Numbered from the stretch's first letter, positions 1-7,505 are shown. The stretch is 13,851 nt of DNA from Alphaproteobacteria bacterium (GCA_030428345.1 JAUIBM010000020.1:1-13851), one strand, 5' to 3'. The notes: generated by a model from the letters alone, not told the origin. A program made the numbers and translations.

Positions 1-135
1 GCGTTGGACGCCTTCGCGACTGACGTCGGGGCCACCCGCGGCGCTCTGTCGACTCGCCACCTTGTCGATCTCGTCGAGGAAGACGATCCCCGACTGCTCG
101 GTGCGCTCGATCGCGCGCCGTTGGACCGCGTGCAG
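1..135 (-). other. HslU-like AAA+ fragment joined in frame to the glycosyltransferase
   Basis: In the glycosyltransferase frame, the last 42 or so codons read AIERTEQSGIVFLDEIDK, then a short linker, then GGPDVSREGVQR. This is the Walker B strand (IVFLDE) plus the insertion start of HslU, the unfoldase of the HslUV protease; GPDVSREGVQR is close to a family signature. The preceding LID-x-x-AV could also belong to HslU, so the join lies somewhere around 130-160. The piece is internal to HslU: Walker A would lie upstream and is absent. It therefore cannot be a functional ATPase domain as drawn. The simplest reading is a chimeric contig end; a genuine recombination is the alternative. Confidence 0.75.
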
Positions 136-1731
136 GTCGATCAGCACCTGCAGCAGGCAGAACGGGTGCGCCAGAATCGAAATCACCGGCATTGCCAGGA
201 TCATGTAGAACAGGAACTCCGCGCGCGGGCCGATCTCGCGCCGCAACCGTCGTGGCGATCGGGTGTGCACCAGCACCGTCTGTATCCATCCCTTGATCCA
301 GCGCGTGCGCTGGCGCACCCAGCCTCCCAGATGCGGCGGCGCTTCCTCGAAAGTCGGCAGCGTGATCGTGCCGCAGCGATAGCCCAGCCGCATCAGACGC
401 ACGCCCAGATCTGCGTCCTCGGTAACGTTCCACGGATCCCACCCGCCGGCATGCCGCAACGCGGCCAGTCGGAAATGATTCGACGTGCCGCCAAGGGGAA
501 TTGGCGCGCCGACGTTTTCCAGCACGGGCAGGAGACCACGGAACAAGGCGTCGTATTCAAATGCGAACATGGCCGTAAGCCAGTTTTGCTCACGATTGTG
601 GATGGCAAGCGGCGCTTGCAGGCAGGCAAGTCCCTCGTCGGCAGCCAGGAAGCGCTCATGGGCTTCGCGCAATTGCATCGGATGCGGTCGGTCTTCCGCA
701 TCGTAGATGACGAGAAATTCACCCGTCGCCATCGGCAGCGCGAAATTGAGCGCCTTTGGCTTGGTGCGCGGCAGCGAAGGCGGGCATGCCAGCAGATGAA
801 AGCCGGGAGGCAGATCGAGCGCGCCGATCGCCTCGATCGTATCCGGGTCGTCCTCCTCGCACACCAGGAAGACCTCGCGGCGATCCTGCGGCCAGTCGAG
901 ACGGTCGAGCGCTGCGACGAGGTCGCCCACCTCGCCGGACTCGCGGTCGAGCGCCGCCAATATGGTGTAGACGGGCAATTCCTCCGGGCGCATCGGCGCA
1001 GGCGCGAAGTCCCGCGGCTGCGCCAGGGCGTCGAGCCGCCACACAAGCAAGGCCCGCACAAGGATGCACGCCAGGTAAATGAGCGTCAGCACCAGTCCCG
1101 CGGCCAGATACGCGCGATGCGGATCGACGGCGCTCAGCGCGAGCGCAGTGGCGATGCCGGCAATGGCGATCGCGAGCTGGGAGGAGGAAATGCGCCGCCC
1201 TGCGGAAAAATGAGGGAATCTCCGGCGCAGCAACACACCCGCCCGCTCGACAAGCGCCTCTCTGCTGCGCGAGAAGCGGGCAAGGCGCAATTGGGCGGAT
1301 CCGACGAGCACCACGCCGGACATGAGGTCGGGGGCCGCTGCAGCCTGATCGATCAGCCATGCCGCGCCCGTCTCTTGCGCGGAGACAAATAGCAGACCCT
1401 CGTTTTCGGCGGTCCCGGTGAAAGGCAGCGGCTCGATTTCCTCGCCTTCCCAGGGCGCATCTATCTGGACGGCGTCGGGCGGCACACAATCGGCGTGACC
1501 CGCGCCCAGATGTGCAGCCAGCGCTTCCTCGTAGATATCGCGCCGGATGACGCCGCTTCGAATCAGGAACTCGGAGGCGGGCAGTTCGCATTCGCGCGTC
1601 CGGTTCGCCGCGAGGATGAGCGAGCGCTCTGCTACACCTGCTTTCGCCAGAAAGGCGATGTCCGAGGGCAGGGGCGCGGCCTGGTTTTCACCCCAAGGGC
1701 GAGGCGCCGCCGCGCCGGAACGCAACGCCAT
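1..1731 (-). CDS. Family 2 glycosyltransferase, membrane-bound, 3' end replaced by HslU-like sequence and running off the window
   Basis: The frame is open for 577 codons from the ATG at 1731 to the window edge. Residues about 40-90 (around EFLIRSGVIRRDIYEEAL) resemble the N-terminal domain of GspE/MshE-type ATPases, which some processive glycosyltransferases carry. Two membrane segments follow (about 186-204 and 209-232). The GT-A catalytic core has the nucleotide-sugar/metal site YDAED at 343-347, the acceptor/base motif TEDAD at 437-441 and QRTRW at 474-478, which is the QxxRW signature of processive GT2 enzymes. A third hydrophobic segment lies at about 505-530. Family members usually continue well past that point, but here the frame changes into HslU-like sequence near residue 530. 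I chose the 1731 ATG because no other start codon lies in frame just upstream; a GGGAG 17 bases away is a weak ribosome site. The role is probably polysaccharide or envelope glycan synthesis at the inner membrane. The sugar cannot be read from the sequence. Confidence 0.85.
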   Translation of the reverse strand, partial: MALRSGAAAPRPWGENQAAPLPSDIAFLAKAGVAERSLILAANRTRECELPASEFLIRSGVIRRDIYEEALAAHLGAGHADCVPPDAVQIDAPWEGEEIEPLPFTGTAENEGLLFVSAQETGAAWLIDQAAAAPDLMSGVVLVGSAQLRLARFSRSREALVERAGVLLRRRFPHFSAGRRISSSQLAIAIAGIATALALSAVDPHRAYLAAGLVLTLIYLACILVRALLVWRLDALAQPRDFAPAPMRPEELPVYTILAALDRESGEVGDLVAALDRLDWPQDRREVFLVCEEDDPDTIEAIGALDLPPGFHLLACPPSLPRTKPKALNFALPMATGEFLVIYDAEDRPHPMQLREAHERFLAADEGLACLQAPLAIHNREQNWLTAMFAFEYDALFRGLLPVLENVGAPIPLGGTSNHFRLAALRHAGGWDPWNVTEDADLGVRLMRLGYRCGTITLPTFEEAPPHLGGWVRQRTRWIKGWIQTVLVHTRSPRRLRREIGPRAEFLFYMILAMPVISILAHPFCLLQVLIDLHAVQRRAIERTEQSGIVFLDEIDKVASRQSAAGGPDVSREGVQR

Positions 1732-1861
1732 GACGGATGGGGCTTGTACTCCCTGCAGGACACGCGGTCTCCAGTGTCCCGACGCAGACCCGCCCCCCGG
1801 AAGGTCCCGTTCCCCTGTGTGCATGAATTTGCTAGACCTTGCTCCCGACGTATGGCTGCGG

Positions 1862-1888
1862 TTGTGCGTTTCACTAAGATTTTATACT
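1862..1888 (+). promoter_or_regulatory. Possible promoter for the solute-binding protein gene
   Basis: TTGTGC (1862-1867) and TATACT (1883-1888) are separated by 15 bases in an unusually AT-rich patch, about 60 bases before the chosen start codon. The -10 element is good but the spacer is short, so this is a tentative call. Confidence 0.3.
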
Positions 1889-1946
1889 CGGATAGATTGA
1901 GATGCGACTCCATAATTGCCCTGGATTGCAGGGAATGATTGCGTGC

Positions 1947-2783
1947 ATGCGCATAGCCGCGCTGGCGATGGGCTGCGCCATGTTTCTCGGCGTCGGAGCG
2001 GCGGCCGCGCAAAATCCCACCGTTCCCAATTACTGGAATCCGGGCGAGCGGCTTATCAAACCCGATCTTTCCAGCGTCGACCGGCTGCGCTTCCTGACCA
2101 CGACCGATTTCCCTCCCTTCAATTTCATCGACCGCCGAAAGCGGCTTTCCGGCTTCAATGTCGACCTGGCGCGCGCGATTTGCGCCGAACTTGCCATCAT
2201 GGAGAAGTGCGAGATCCAGGCCTTGCCCTGGGACGAACTGCCCAAGGCGATGGAGCGGGGCGACGGCGAGGCGATCATTGCCGGGTTGGAGATGACTTCA
2301 GAGACGCGCCAGCAATATGAATTCACCCGCCCCTATCTCCAGGTGCCGGGCCGCTTCATCCAGCGCCGGGAATCGGCGATTTCCGAGCCGATGGCCTTCT
2401 CGGTGCGCAACCACAAGACCGGCCTGGTCGCGGGCTCGGCGCATGCAAAATGGTTTCTTGAGGCCTTTCGCGGCGCTGCGTCACAGGAGTTTCCCGATCG
2501 CGCGGCTGCGCTCACCGCGCTCAAGGACCGCAAGGTCGACCTGGTGTTTTCCGATGCGGTGTCGCTCGCCTTCTGGCAGGTCTCGGAAGCGGCCGGGGAT
2601 TGCTGCGCATTCGCCGGTGGCGCCTATGAATCGCCGGACCGCTTTGGCGGCGGACTGTCGATCGCTTTTGCAAAGGGGCGGACAGAACTGGCGGCGGCGA
2701 GCGAATATGCGATCAAGGAACTCAACGACAAGGGCGTCTTCGCCGAGCTTTATCTGCGCTATTTCCCGCTGAGCCTTTACTGA
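1947..2783 (+). CDS. Periplasmic solute-binding protein, amino-acid type (SBP_bac_3 family)
   Basis: This is a secreted binding protein of the family-3 type, used by polar amino-acid ABC importers and also as sensor domains. The start MRIAALAMGCAMFLG gives a clean signal peptide ending near AAAAQ. AGGGA lies 12 bases upstream. In-frame ATGs at 1935 and 1902 are alternatives that would add 4 or 15 residues. The mature protein has the usual order: TTDFPPFNF (first strand and ligand loop), GFNVDLARAICAEL (family signature), the ligand-arginine loop EMTSETRQQYEFTRPY, then the second lobe with DLVFSDAVSLAF, and a C-terminal return helix. The length of 279 residues is normal. No permease or ATPase gene is adjacent, so the transporter partner is elsewhere or the protein has another role. 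It is divergent from the glycosyltransferase and its stop overlaps the convergent hydroxylase gene by 7 bases. Confidence 0.88.
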   Translation: MRIAALAMGCAMFLGVGAAAAQNPTVPNYWNPGERLIKPDLSSVDRLRFLTTTDFPPFNFIDRRKRLSGFNVDLARAICAELAIMEKCEIQALPWDELPKAMERGDGEAIIAGLEMTSETRQQYEFTRPYLQVPGRFIQRRESAISEPMAFSVRNHKTGLVAGSAHAKWFLEAFRGAASQEFPDRAAALTALKDRKVDLVFSDAVSLAFWQVSEAAGDCCAFAGGAYESPDRFGGGLSIAFAKGRTELAAASEYAIKELNDKGVFAELYLRYFPLSLY

Positions 2784-3607
2784 GCGCCGTCGGCGAGCCG
2801 GGGCCGGCCGCGCCGCCTCTGGTTCTGTGGCCGGAACGGCACCATGAGTGTCCAGGCCAGGCCCTCCGGGCGGTCGTCCTGCCATTCCTCCAGACCGATT
2901 TTCATCGCATCATGGCCGAGCGCGGGCTGCGAGATATAGGTCCCGAACATCCGATCCCAGATCGGCAGGTTGAAGCCGTAATTGGAATCGGTCTCTCGCG
3001 GATCGGTCGAATGGTGGACCCGGTGCATGTCTGGGGTGACGACGAACAGCCGCAGCACGGCGTCGAGGCGATCGGGGAGGCGAAGATTGGAATGGTTGAA
3101 CAGCGCGACGCCGTTCAGCACGATTTCGAAGATCAGCACCGAGGCCGCCGGCGCGCCGAGCGCGATGACGATGGCATATTTCCACAGCATCGACAGGAGT
3201 ATCTCGATCGGGTGAAACCGGATCGCGGTGGTTACGTCGATTTCGATGTCGGAATGGTGCATGCGGTGGACCCGCCACAGCAGCGGGACCTTGTGGCTCG
3301 CCAGATGCGAGAACCAGATAGCAAGGTCGAGCGCCACCACCGACGCGATCAGCGCGAGCCAATAGGGCGCGGCGATCATGTTGAACAAGCCGATGCCGTT
3401 TTCCGCGGCCCATACGGCCCCGCCCACCGCGGCCGTCTTGAAAATCAGGCGCAGGGCCAGCGAGTCGAGAACCGAAATCGTCCAGTTGGTCAGCCAGCGT
3501 CGCTGACGCCCGGTGCGGCGTTCGCGGCGCGGAGCCAGCCATTCTAGCAAGGCGAGGGCAAGGAACAGCCCGATAAAGATCGCCAGCCTTGTCTGGGCTT
3601 CGCTCAT
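2777..3607 (-). CDS. Sterol desaturase / fatty acid hydroxylase superfamily membrane protein
   Basis: This is a predicted di-iron membrane oxidoreductase that hydroxylates or desaturates lipid or sterol-like substrates. The full histidine set is present: HLASH (101-105), HRMHH (114-118), FHP (132), NHSN (172) and HRVHH (195-199), followed by the family's NYGFNLPIWDRMFGTY. Hydrophobic segments at about 8-22, 44-66, 82-100 and 143-170 place the histidine clusters on the cytoplasmic face. The 276-residue length is usual. The C-terminus is basic (QNQRRRGRPR). GGAGG lies 12 bases before the ATG. The exact substrate cannot be deduced; related bacterial enzymes act on membrane lipids, carotenoids or hopanoid/sterol precursors. 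The upstream region carries a 9-bp inverted repeat and four GTCA half-sites, which suggests regulated expression. Confidence 0.9.
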   Translation of the reverse strand: MSEAQTRLAIFIGLFLALALLEWLAPRRERRTGRQRRWLTNWTISVLDSLALRLIFKTAAVGGAVWAAENGIGLFNMIAAPYWLALIASVVALDLAIWFSHLASHKVPLLWRVHRMHHSDIEIDVTTAIRFHPIEILLSMLWKYAIVIALGAPAASVLIFEIVLNGVALFNHSNLRLPDRLDAVLRLFVVTPDMHRVHHSTDPRETDSNYGFNLPIWDRMFGTYISQPALGHDAMKIGLEEWQDDRPEGLAWTLMVPFRPQNQRRRGRPRLADGAQ

Positions 3608-3638
3608 GATGTTCCGAACCCTCCGCCCCGCACGGTTT

Positions 3639-3667
3639 CAATATGGCTACCGGCCGGGGCCATATTG
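3639..3667. repeat. 9-bp perfect inverted repeat upstream of the hydroxylase gene
   Basis: CAATATGGC (3639-3647) and GCCATATTG (3659-3667) are exact reverse complements around an 11-base centre that itself contains CCGGCCGG. The element lies 32 bases upstream of the hydroxylase start codon and about 70 bases past the TerB stop. There is no T-run after it on the minus strand, so an operator or leader hairpin is more likely than an intrinsic terminator. Confidence 0.55.
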
Positions 3668-3689
3668 CGCCGGTTCATCCATGCGCGCG

Positions 3690-3725
3690 GTCACAAAGCG
3701 TCATTTGCGGGTCACGAGCGCGTCA
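3690..3725 (+). promoter_or_regulatory. Four GTCA half-sites at helical spacing (response-regulator-like box)
   Basis: GTCA occurs at 3690, 3700, 3711 and 3722, so the start-to-start distances are 10, 11 and 11 bases. As larger units, GGTCAC(n)GCGTCA is repeated with a 21-base period. OmpR/PhoB-family regulators bind direct repeats spaced 11 bases apart, and the PhoB half-site core is TGTCA. The array ends 83 bases upstream of the hydroxylase start codon. Control by PhoB or a relative is an inference. Confidence 0.45.
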
Positions 3726-3738
3726 ACGCGAGGTGCAT

Positions 3739-4149
3739 CTACAGGGTCTGGTGACGGGCCCTTGCACCGCGCTCGATCGCCGCGCAGGCGAGCCTGTCGA
3801 GGTCCAGGTGATCGCGCAGGATTTGCAGCAGGCGCAATTCCTCCTGCTCCAGATGCAGATCGGCTGCGGCCACCTCAACCGCCAGCGCATAGGCGGTTTC
3901 GCGCAGGTTCTTCGGCAGCACAGCCTTGGCGGTTTGCAGGATCCGGCTCATGCCGTCGTCTTCCTGCAGGATCAGCGTGCAGACCGACGCCGCCTCGACC
4001 AGATTGTCCGGATTGTATCCCTTGAACGCCGGCAGGGTCTTGATCACGGTTCCGATCTTGGCCAGTTCGCTGTCCGTCATGGTGCGATCGGCCGCGGACA
4101 TCATGACCATGATGTGGATGAGTGCATCATGGGGCGTGGTTTGCTGCAT
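3739..4149 (-). CDS. TerB-family (tellurite resistance TerB-like) protein
   Basis: This is a 136-residue all-helical cytoplasmic protein. The first half, LIHIMVMMSAADRTMTDSEL, and the second half, AYALAVEVAAADLHLEQEEL, carry the paired 'AAD...D.E' helical signature of TerB-like proteins, where acidic residues are thought to bind metal. Free-standing TerB proteins are linked to stress responses, but no biochemical activity is established for this subfamily. The ATG at 4149 is preferred over 4173 because AAGGGA sits 6 bases ahead of it. The gene is divergent from lysK and precedes the hydroxylase gene on the same strand, with 131 bases between them. None of the other ter genes is present, so tellurite resistance as such is not supported. 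Confidence 0.82.
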   Translation of the reverse strand: MQQTTPHDALIHIMVMMSAADRTMTDSELAKIGTVIKTLPAFKGYNPDNLVEAASVCTLILQEDDGMSRILQTAKAVLPKNLRETAYALAVEVAAADLHLEQEELRLLQILRDHLDLDRLACAAIERGARARHQTL

Positions 4150-4199
4150 CTTGTTTCCCTTGAAGCAGCGCAAGGCTGCGTGGATTCGTCGATGGCTGT

Positions 4200-4228
4200 A
4201 AACTAGGCGCTAGACCTGCCTGCTGCAA
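4200..4228 (-). promoter_or_regulatory. Possible promoter for the TerB-family gene
   Basis: On the minus strand, TTGCAG (4228-4223) and TAGTTT (4205-4200) are separated by exactly 17 bases, about 50 bases upstream of the TerB start. Both hexamers are partial matches to the sigma-70 consensus. The call rests on spacing and position. Confidence 0.3.
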
Positions 4229-4233
4229 GGCGC

Positions 4234-4262
4234 TTGGAAAGCCCGCCGCCTTGCACTAAACC
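4234..4262 (+). promoter_or_regulatory. Possible promoter for lysK
   Basis: TTGGAA (4234-4239) and TAAACC (4257-4262) have a 17-base spacer and lie about 90 bases before the lysK start codon. The -35 is reasonable and the -10 is weak. No T-box or other leader signature is evident between here and the gene. Confidence 0.3.
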
Positions 4263-4354
4263 CGGCCGGTCAACACCCTTGCCGCGCAACGAAGCCTCAA
4301 TGGGCGCCGATACGCCCTTCCCGACCACAGGTCCGACTACAGGAAATCCCATTA

Positions 4355-5995
4355 ATGACCGGCGCCACCTCCATCGCCAACGCATCGCCCGCTCTCGCGA
4401 TCACCCCCGAGCTCTCGGCGGCCGCCGCCAAATGCAATGCCTGGGATTTCGAGGAGGCGCGCAAGATCATCGCCCGCTACGAAAAGACCGGCTTTCCGGG
4501 CACGGTGCTGTTCGAGACCGGCTACGGTCCCTCCGGCCTGCCGCATATCGGCACCTTCGGCGAGGTGGCGCGCATGTCCATGGTCCGCCATGCCTTCCGC
4601 GTGCTGACGCAGGACGCCGTGCCGACCCGGCTGCTGTGCTTTTCCGACGACATGGATGGGATGCGCAAGGTTCCCGAGAACGTGCCCAATCCGGAGATGC
4701 TGCGCGAGCATCTGGGCAAGCCGCTGACCCGGGTGCCCGATCCCTTCGGCGAGTACGAGAGCTTCGGCCATCACAACAATGCGATGCTGCGGCGCTTTCT
4801 CGACACCTTCGGCTTCGAGTATGAATTCGCCAGCGCCACGGACTACTACACCTCGGGCCGCTTCGACGAGACGCTGCTGCGCGCGCTCGAGCGCTATGAC
4901 GAGATCATGGCCGTGATGCTGCCGACCCTGGGCGAGGAGCGCCGCGCCACCTATTCGCCCTTCCTGCCGATCTCGCCAAAGACCGGCAGGGTGCTTTACG
5001 TGCCGATGAAGCGGCTCGATCCGGCCGGCGGAACGATCACATTCGACGACGAGGACGGCGAGGAAACGACGCTCGCCGTGACCGGCGGCAATGTGAAGCT
5101 GCAGTGGAAGCCGGATTTCGGCATGCGCTGGGCGGCGCTCGGCGTAGACTTCGAGATGTATGGCAAGGACCACCAGCCCAATGGCGCGGTGTATTCGAAG
5201 ATCTGCCGGATCCTCGGCGCCCGCCCGCCCGAGCAATTCGTCTACGAATTGTTCCTGGACGACAAGGGCCAGAAGATTTCAAAGTCCAAGGGCAATGGCA
5301 TCACCATCGATCAGTGGCTGTCCTACGCCTCGCCCGAAAGCCTGGCGCTTTTCATGTATCAGAAGCCGAAGACCGCCAAGCGGCTCTATTTCGATGTGAT
5401 TCCGCGCCAGGTGGACGAATATTTCCAGCACCTTGCCGCCTATGGCGGCCAGGACGCGGAAAAGCGGCTGCAAAATCCGGTCTGGCACATCCATTTCGGC
5501 AATCCGCCGGTTGTCGACATGCCGCTGACCTTCACCATGCTGCTCAATCTCGTCTCGGCGTCGAACGCCCACGACAAGTCAATCCTGTGGGGGTTCATCA
5601 CCGCCTACATGCCGGGCGTCACCTCTGCGAGCCATCCCGTGCTCGATCAACTCGTCGGCTACGCGATCCGCTATTTCGAGGATTTCGTGAAGCCGCACAA
5701 ACAGTTTCGCGCGCCCGATCCGCGCGAACGCGAGGCGCTCGCCCTGCTTGACGGCAAACTCGCCGCGCTCGGCGCGACGGCGGATGCCGAGGCGATCCAG
5801 AACGAGGTTTTCGCGGCCGGCAAGGAAATGGAATACGACAATCTGCGGGCCTGGTTCCAGGCGCTCTATCAGATCCTGCTTGGCCAGGATCAGGGGCCGC
5901 GCTTCGGTTCCTTCGTCGCGCTCTATGGCATTGACCGCACGCGCTCGCTGATCGCGCAGGCGCTGGCGGGCGATTTGTCGGTCTCTACCACCTAA
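4355..5995 (+). CDS. lysK: Lysyl-tRNA synthetase, class I
   Basis: This enzyme charges tRNA-Lys with lysine using ATP in the cytoplasm. It is the class I type, with a Rossmann fold, found in archaea and in alphaproteobacteria in place of the usual class II LysS. The ATP-binding HIGH element is PHIGT at 63-67 within ETGYGPSGLPHIGTFGE, and the KMSKS loop is KISKS at 307-311 followed by KGNGIT. Other family stretches include CFSDDMDGMRKVP, YGKDHQPNG and YELFLDDKGQ. The C-terminal helical anticodon-binding part is complete (VFAAGKEMEYDNLRAWFQAL). At 546 residues the protein is of normal length. AGGAAA lies 8 bases before the ATG. The stop codon overlaps the convergent SNase-like gene by 4 bases. 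Confidence 0.97.
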   Translation: MTGATSIANASPALAITPELSAAAAKCNAWDFEEARKIIARYEKTGFPGTVLFETGYGPSGLPHIGTFGEVARMSMVRHAFRVLTQDAVPTRLLCFSDDMDGMRKVPENVPNPEMLREHLGKPLTRVPDPFGEYESFGHHNNAMLRRFLDTFGFEYEFASATDYYTSGRFDETLLRALERYDEIMAVMLPTLGEERRATYSPFLPISPKTGRVLYVPMKRLDPAGGTITFDDEDGEETTLAVTGGNVKLQWKPDFGMRWAALGVDFEMYGKDHQPNGAVYSKICRILGARPPEQFVYELFLDDKGQKISKSKGNGITIDQWLSYASPESLALFMYQKPKTAKRLYFDVIPRQVDEYFQHLAAYGGQDAEKRLQNPVWHIHFGNPPVVDMPLTFTMLLNLVSASNAHDKSILWGFITAYMPGVTSASHPVLDQLVGYAIRYFEDFVKPHKQFRAPDPREREALALLDGKLAALGATADAEAIQNEVFAAGKEMEYDNLRAWFQALYQILLGQDQGPRFGSFVALYGIDRTRSLIAQALAGDLSVSTT

Positions 5996-6747
5996 TAATC
6001 CGCCTGCGCGGCCTCTCCAGCCGGGATGGGCGCGGGCGGGTCTCCCCATTGCCCGCGCCTCTCAGCCCTGGCCGACTGGAGGGCCTCGGCATAAGGCGAT
6101 CCGGCGTCATCGCCGGTCGCCGGCGCGGGGCGCGCCCATCCTCGCGACACCAGCCATTCGCCGATGTCGCGGCCGTCGATTTCACATCGGGTGATCACGC
6201 TGCGGGTCTCGCCGGCCTTTTCCGCCGGAGTGTCGACGGGGTCGCATTCGATCGGGCGTCCGCGCAGCAGGCGCCGAAGCGCCGCGCGGGCGAAATTGCC
6301 GCAAGGCCATTGCGCCTCTCCAGCCGGCCCGCATTGCGCCTCGCCCGGCAGAGCCTCGATGCCGGCAATGCGGATCTCCGCGCCTCCGGACTGCACGACG
6401 CCCGCCGACAGAACGCGGGTGCGTTCCCAGCGCCGCGGCTTGACCGGTCTGGGCGGCGGAGGAGGGGGAACGATCGCCGGCAATCGGACCACCGTCTGCG
6501 ATTGCGGCCTGGGCACATGAACCATGCCGGACGGCGTGACGTCGCGCAGATTGCGCCTGACCGGCTCGACTCGCGGCGCTTCGGGCTCCGCCGCCTCGCG
6601 GGCGGGGGCGTCGTTGCTGATACCCGCGCCGTCATCCGCAGCAGCGCCGCTATCCGCATTCGCTGCGGGCAATGGCGGAGTAGGGGGAGAGAAACCGGCA
6701 TGCAGGCCCGCACCCAGCGCCACGGCGCCTGCGATCAACAGAACCAT
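5992..6747 (-). CDS. Secreted or membrane-anchored thermonuclease-like (SNase fold) protein
   Basis: The chosen start gives MVLLIAGAVALGAGLHAG, an uncleaved or cleaved N-terminal signal. A long low-complexity Pro/Ala/Glu region (about 20-105, including a run of six prolines) follows, then an SNase-like OB-fold domain (about 110-240): AEIRIAGIEALPGEAQCG, WPCGNFARAALRRLLRG, a second strand with ITRCEIDGRDIGEWLVSRGWA, and the closing ARAERRGQWG. The last two segments are typical of bacterial thermonuclease-like proteins. The catalytic loop is atypical: classic SNase has Asp and Glu here, whereas RIAGIEAL keeps the Arg-like position but not the usual DxPE. Nuclease activity is therefore uncertain. 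The four cysteines could form disulfides in the periplasm. A TTG at 6816 or 6759 could also start it. It lies 22 bases after the S24 regulator on the same strand and may share its transcript. Confidence 0.75.
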   Translation of the reverse strand: MVLLIAGAVALGAGLHAGFSPPTPPLPAANADSGAAADDGAGISNDAPAREAAEPEAPRVEPVRRNLRDVTPSGMVHVPRPQSQTVVRLPAIVPPPPPPRPVKPRRWERTRVLSAGVVQSGGAEIRIAGIEALPGEAQCGPAGEAQWPCGNFARAALRRLLRGRPIECDPVDTPAEKAGETRSVITRCEIDGRDIGEWLVSRGWARPAPATGDDAGSPYAEALQSARAERRGQWGDPPAPIPAGEAAQADY

Positions 6748-6769
6748 GCGCGCCCGCAATGCGGCCGCT

Positions 6770-7429
6770 CTACTGGCTTGCCCACAGGATGCGGGCGATC
6801 CAGTCGATTTCCTCAACCGCCAGCGTGCGGTCCGGATGGTCGGGATTGATCGATTTCAGCACCACCTGCCTGGCGTTGCGCTGGGCCAGCAATTTCACGG
6901 TCACTTCGCCCGAATGGGTGCGCACCACCACCCGGTCGCCCTTGTGTGTGGTCGCACCCGGCGCGACGATGATGATGTCGCCGCTGCGATAGAGCGGCAG
7001 CATGGAATCGCCGGTGACCTGCAGCGCGTAGACGCCGTCCTGCTCGTGATCGGGAAACTGGATTTCGTCCCAGCCATGGCCGGCCGGAAAACCGCCATCG
7101 TCGAAATAGCCGCCGACGCCGGCCTGGGCGAAGCCGAGCAGCGGCACGCCGCGCGTCGATCGGCCCAATTGCCTGCGCAGAGATGCGGCGGCGCCTCCGC
7201 CATCCTGCATCAGGGCCATGAATTCATCGAGCGAGGTGCTGGTGGCCCGCAAAGCCTTGGCGATCGATTCCGTCGACGGCCAGCGCTGCCTGCCGGCAGA
7301 GGTTATGCGTTTGGATTTGTTGAAACTGGTAGGGTCGAGACTGGACTTGCGCGCAAGCCCGGACGGCGTAAGGCGATGTTTCGCCGCAAGCGCATCAATC
7401 GCCGCCCATACCGCGTCGTGCGAAAGCAT
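6770..7429 (-). CDS. S24-family (LexA/CI-like) transcriptional regulator
   Basis: The N-terminal 75 residues form a predicted helix-turn-helix (LAAKHRLTPSGLARKSSLDP, then STESIAKALRA). Residues about 95-219 are an S24 peptidase-like dimerisation domain. The serine of the Ser-Lys dyad is S142 in TGDSMLPLYRSGD and the lysine is K179 in EVTVKLL. A103-G104 in GFAQAGVGGYF sits where LexA and CI proteins are self-cleaved. Autoproteolysis is therefore possible, though many chromosomal members of this group are not known to cleave. The start at 7429 is preferred to the ATG at 7549 because the promoter and operator lie between them; an in-frame TTG at 7441 is another option. The regulator probably represses its own promoter. 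Its other targets are not visible. Confidence 0.85.
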   Translation of the reverse strand: MLSHDAVWAAIDALAAKHRLTPSGLARKSSLDPTSFNKSKRITSAGRQRWPSTESIAKALRATSTSLDEFMALMQDGGGAAASLRRQLGRSTRGVPLLGFAQAGVGGYFDDGGFPAGHGWDEIQFPDHEQDGVYALQVTGDSMLPLYRSGDIIIVAPGATTHKGDRVVVRTHSGEVTVKLLAQRNARQVVLKSINPDHPDRTLAVEEIDWIARILWASQ

Positions 7430-7491
7430 CCGGTTGCCCAACCCTTGCCCGTAACTCCAATCGGCTCCTCCGCACGCCCCTTGCGACCGAA

Positions 7492-7505
7492 AGGAAATAA
7501 TTCCT
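7492..7505. promoter_or_regulatory. Palindromic operator candidate for the S24 regulator
   Basis: AGGAAATAATTCCT has exact 5-base arms (AGGAA/TTCCT) around ATAA. It abuts the -10 element of the promoter reading into the S24 gene, so a bound repressor would cover the transcription start. It is the only strong palindrome in this gap. Confidence 0.5.

Noticed and set aside
4..1392. Long plus-strand open frame (462 codons)
   Set aside because: Its translation is rich in Arg, Gln and His with no recognisable pattern, and it lies opposite the glycosyltransferase, whose motifs are unmistakable.
3739..4149. Tellurite resistance operon
   Set aside because: Only a single TerB-family gene is present and none of the partner ter genes is near it.
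3643..4206. Plus-strand open frame of 187 codons opposite the TerB-family gene
   Set aside because: The TerB helical signature and a good ribosome site support the minus strand instead.
4263..4354. Possible T-box or riboswitch leader before lysK
   Set aside because: No antiterminator bulge, terminator hairpin or T-run can be made out in the ~90-base leader.
4352..5236. Minus-strand open frame of 294 codons opposite lysK
   Set aside because: It mirrors the class I lysyl-tRNA synthetase, which is complete with both signature motifs. The mirror has no family resemblance.
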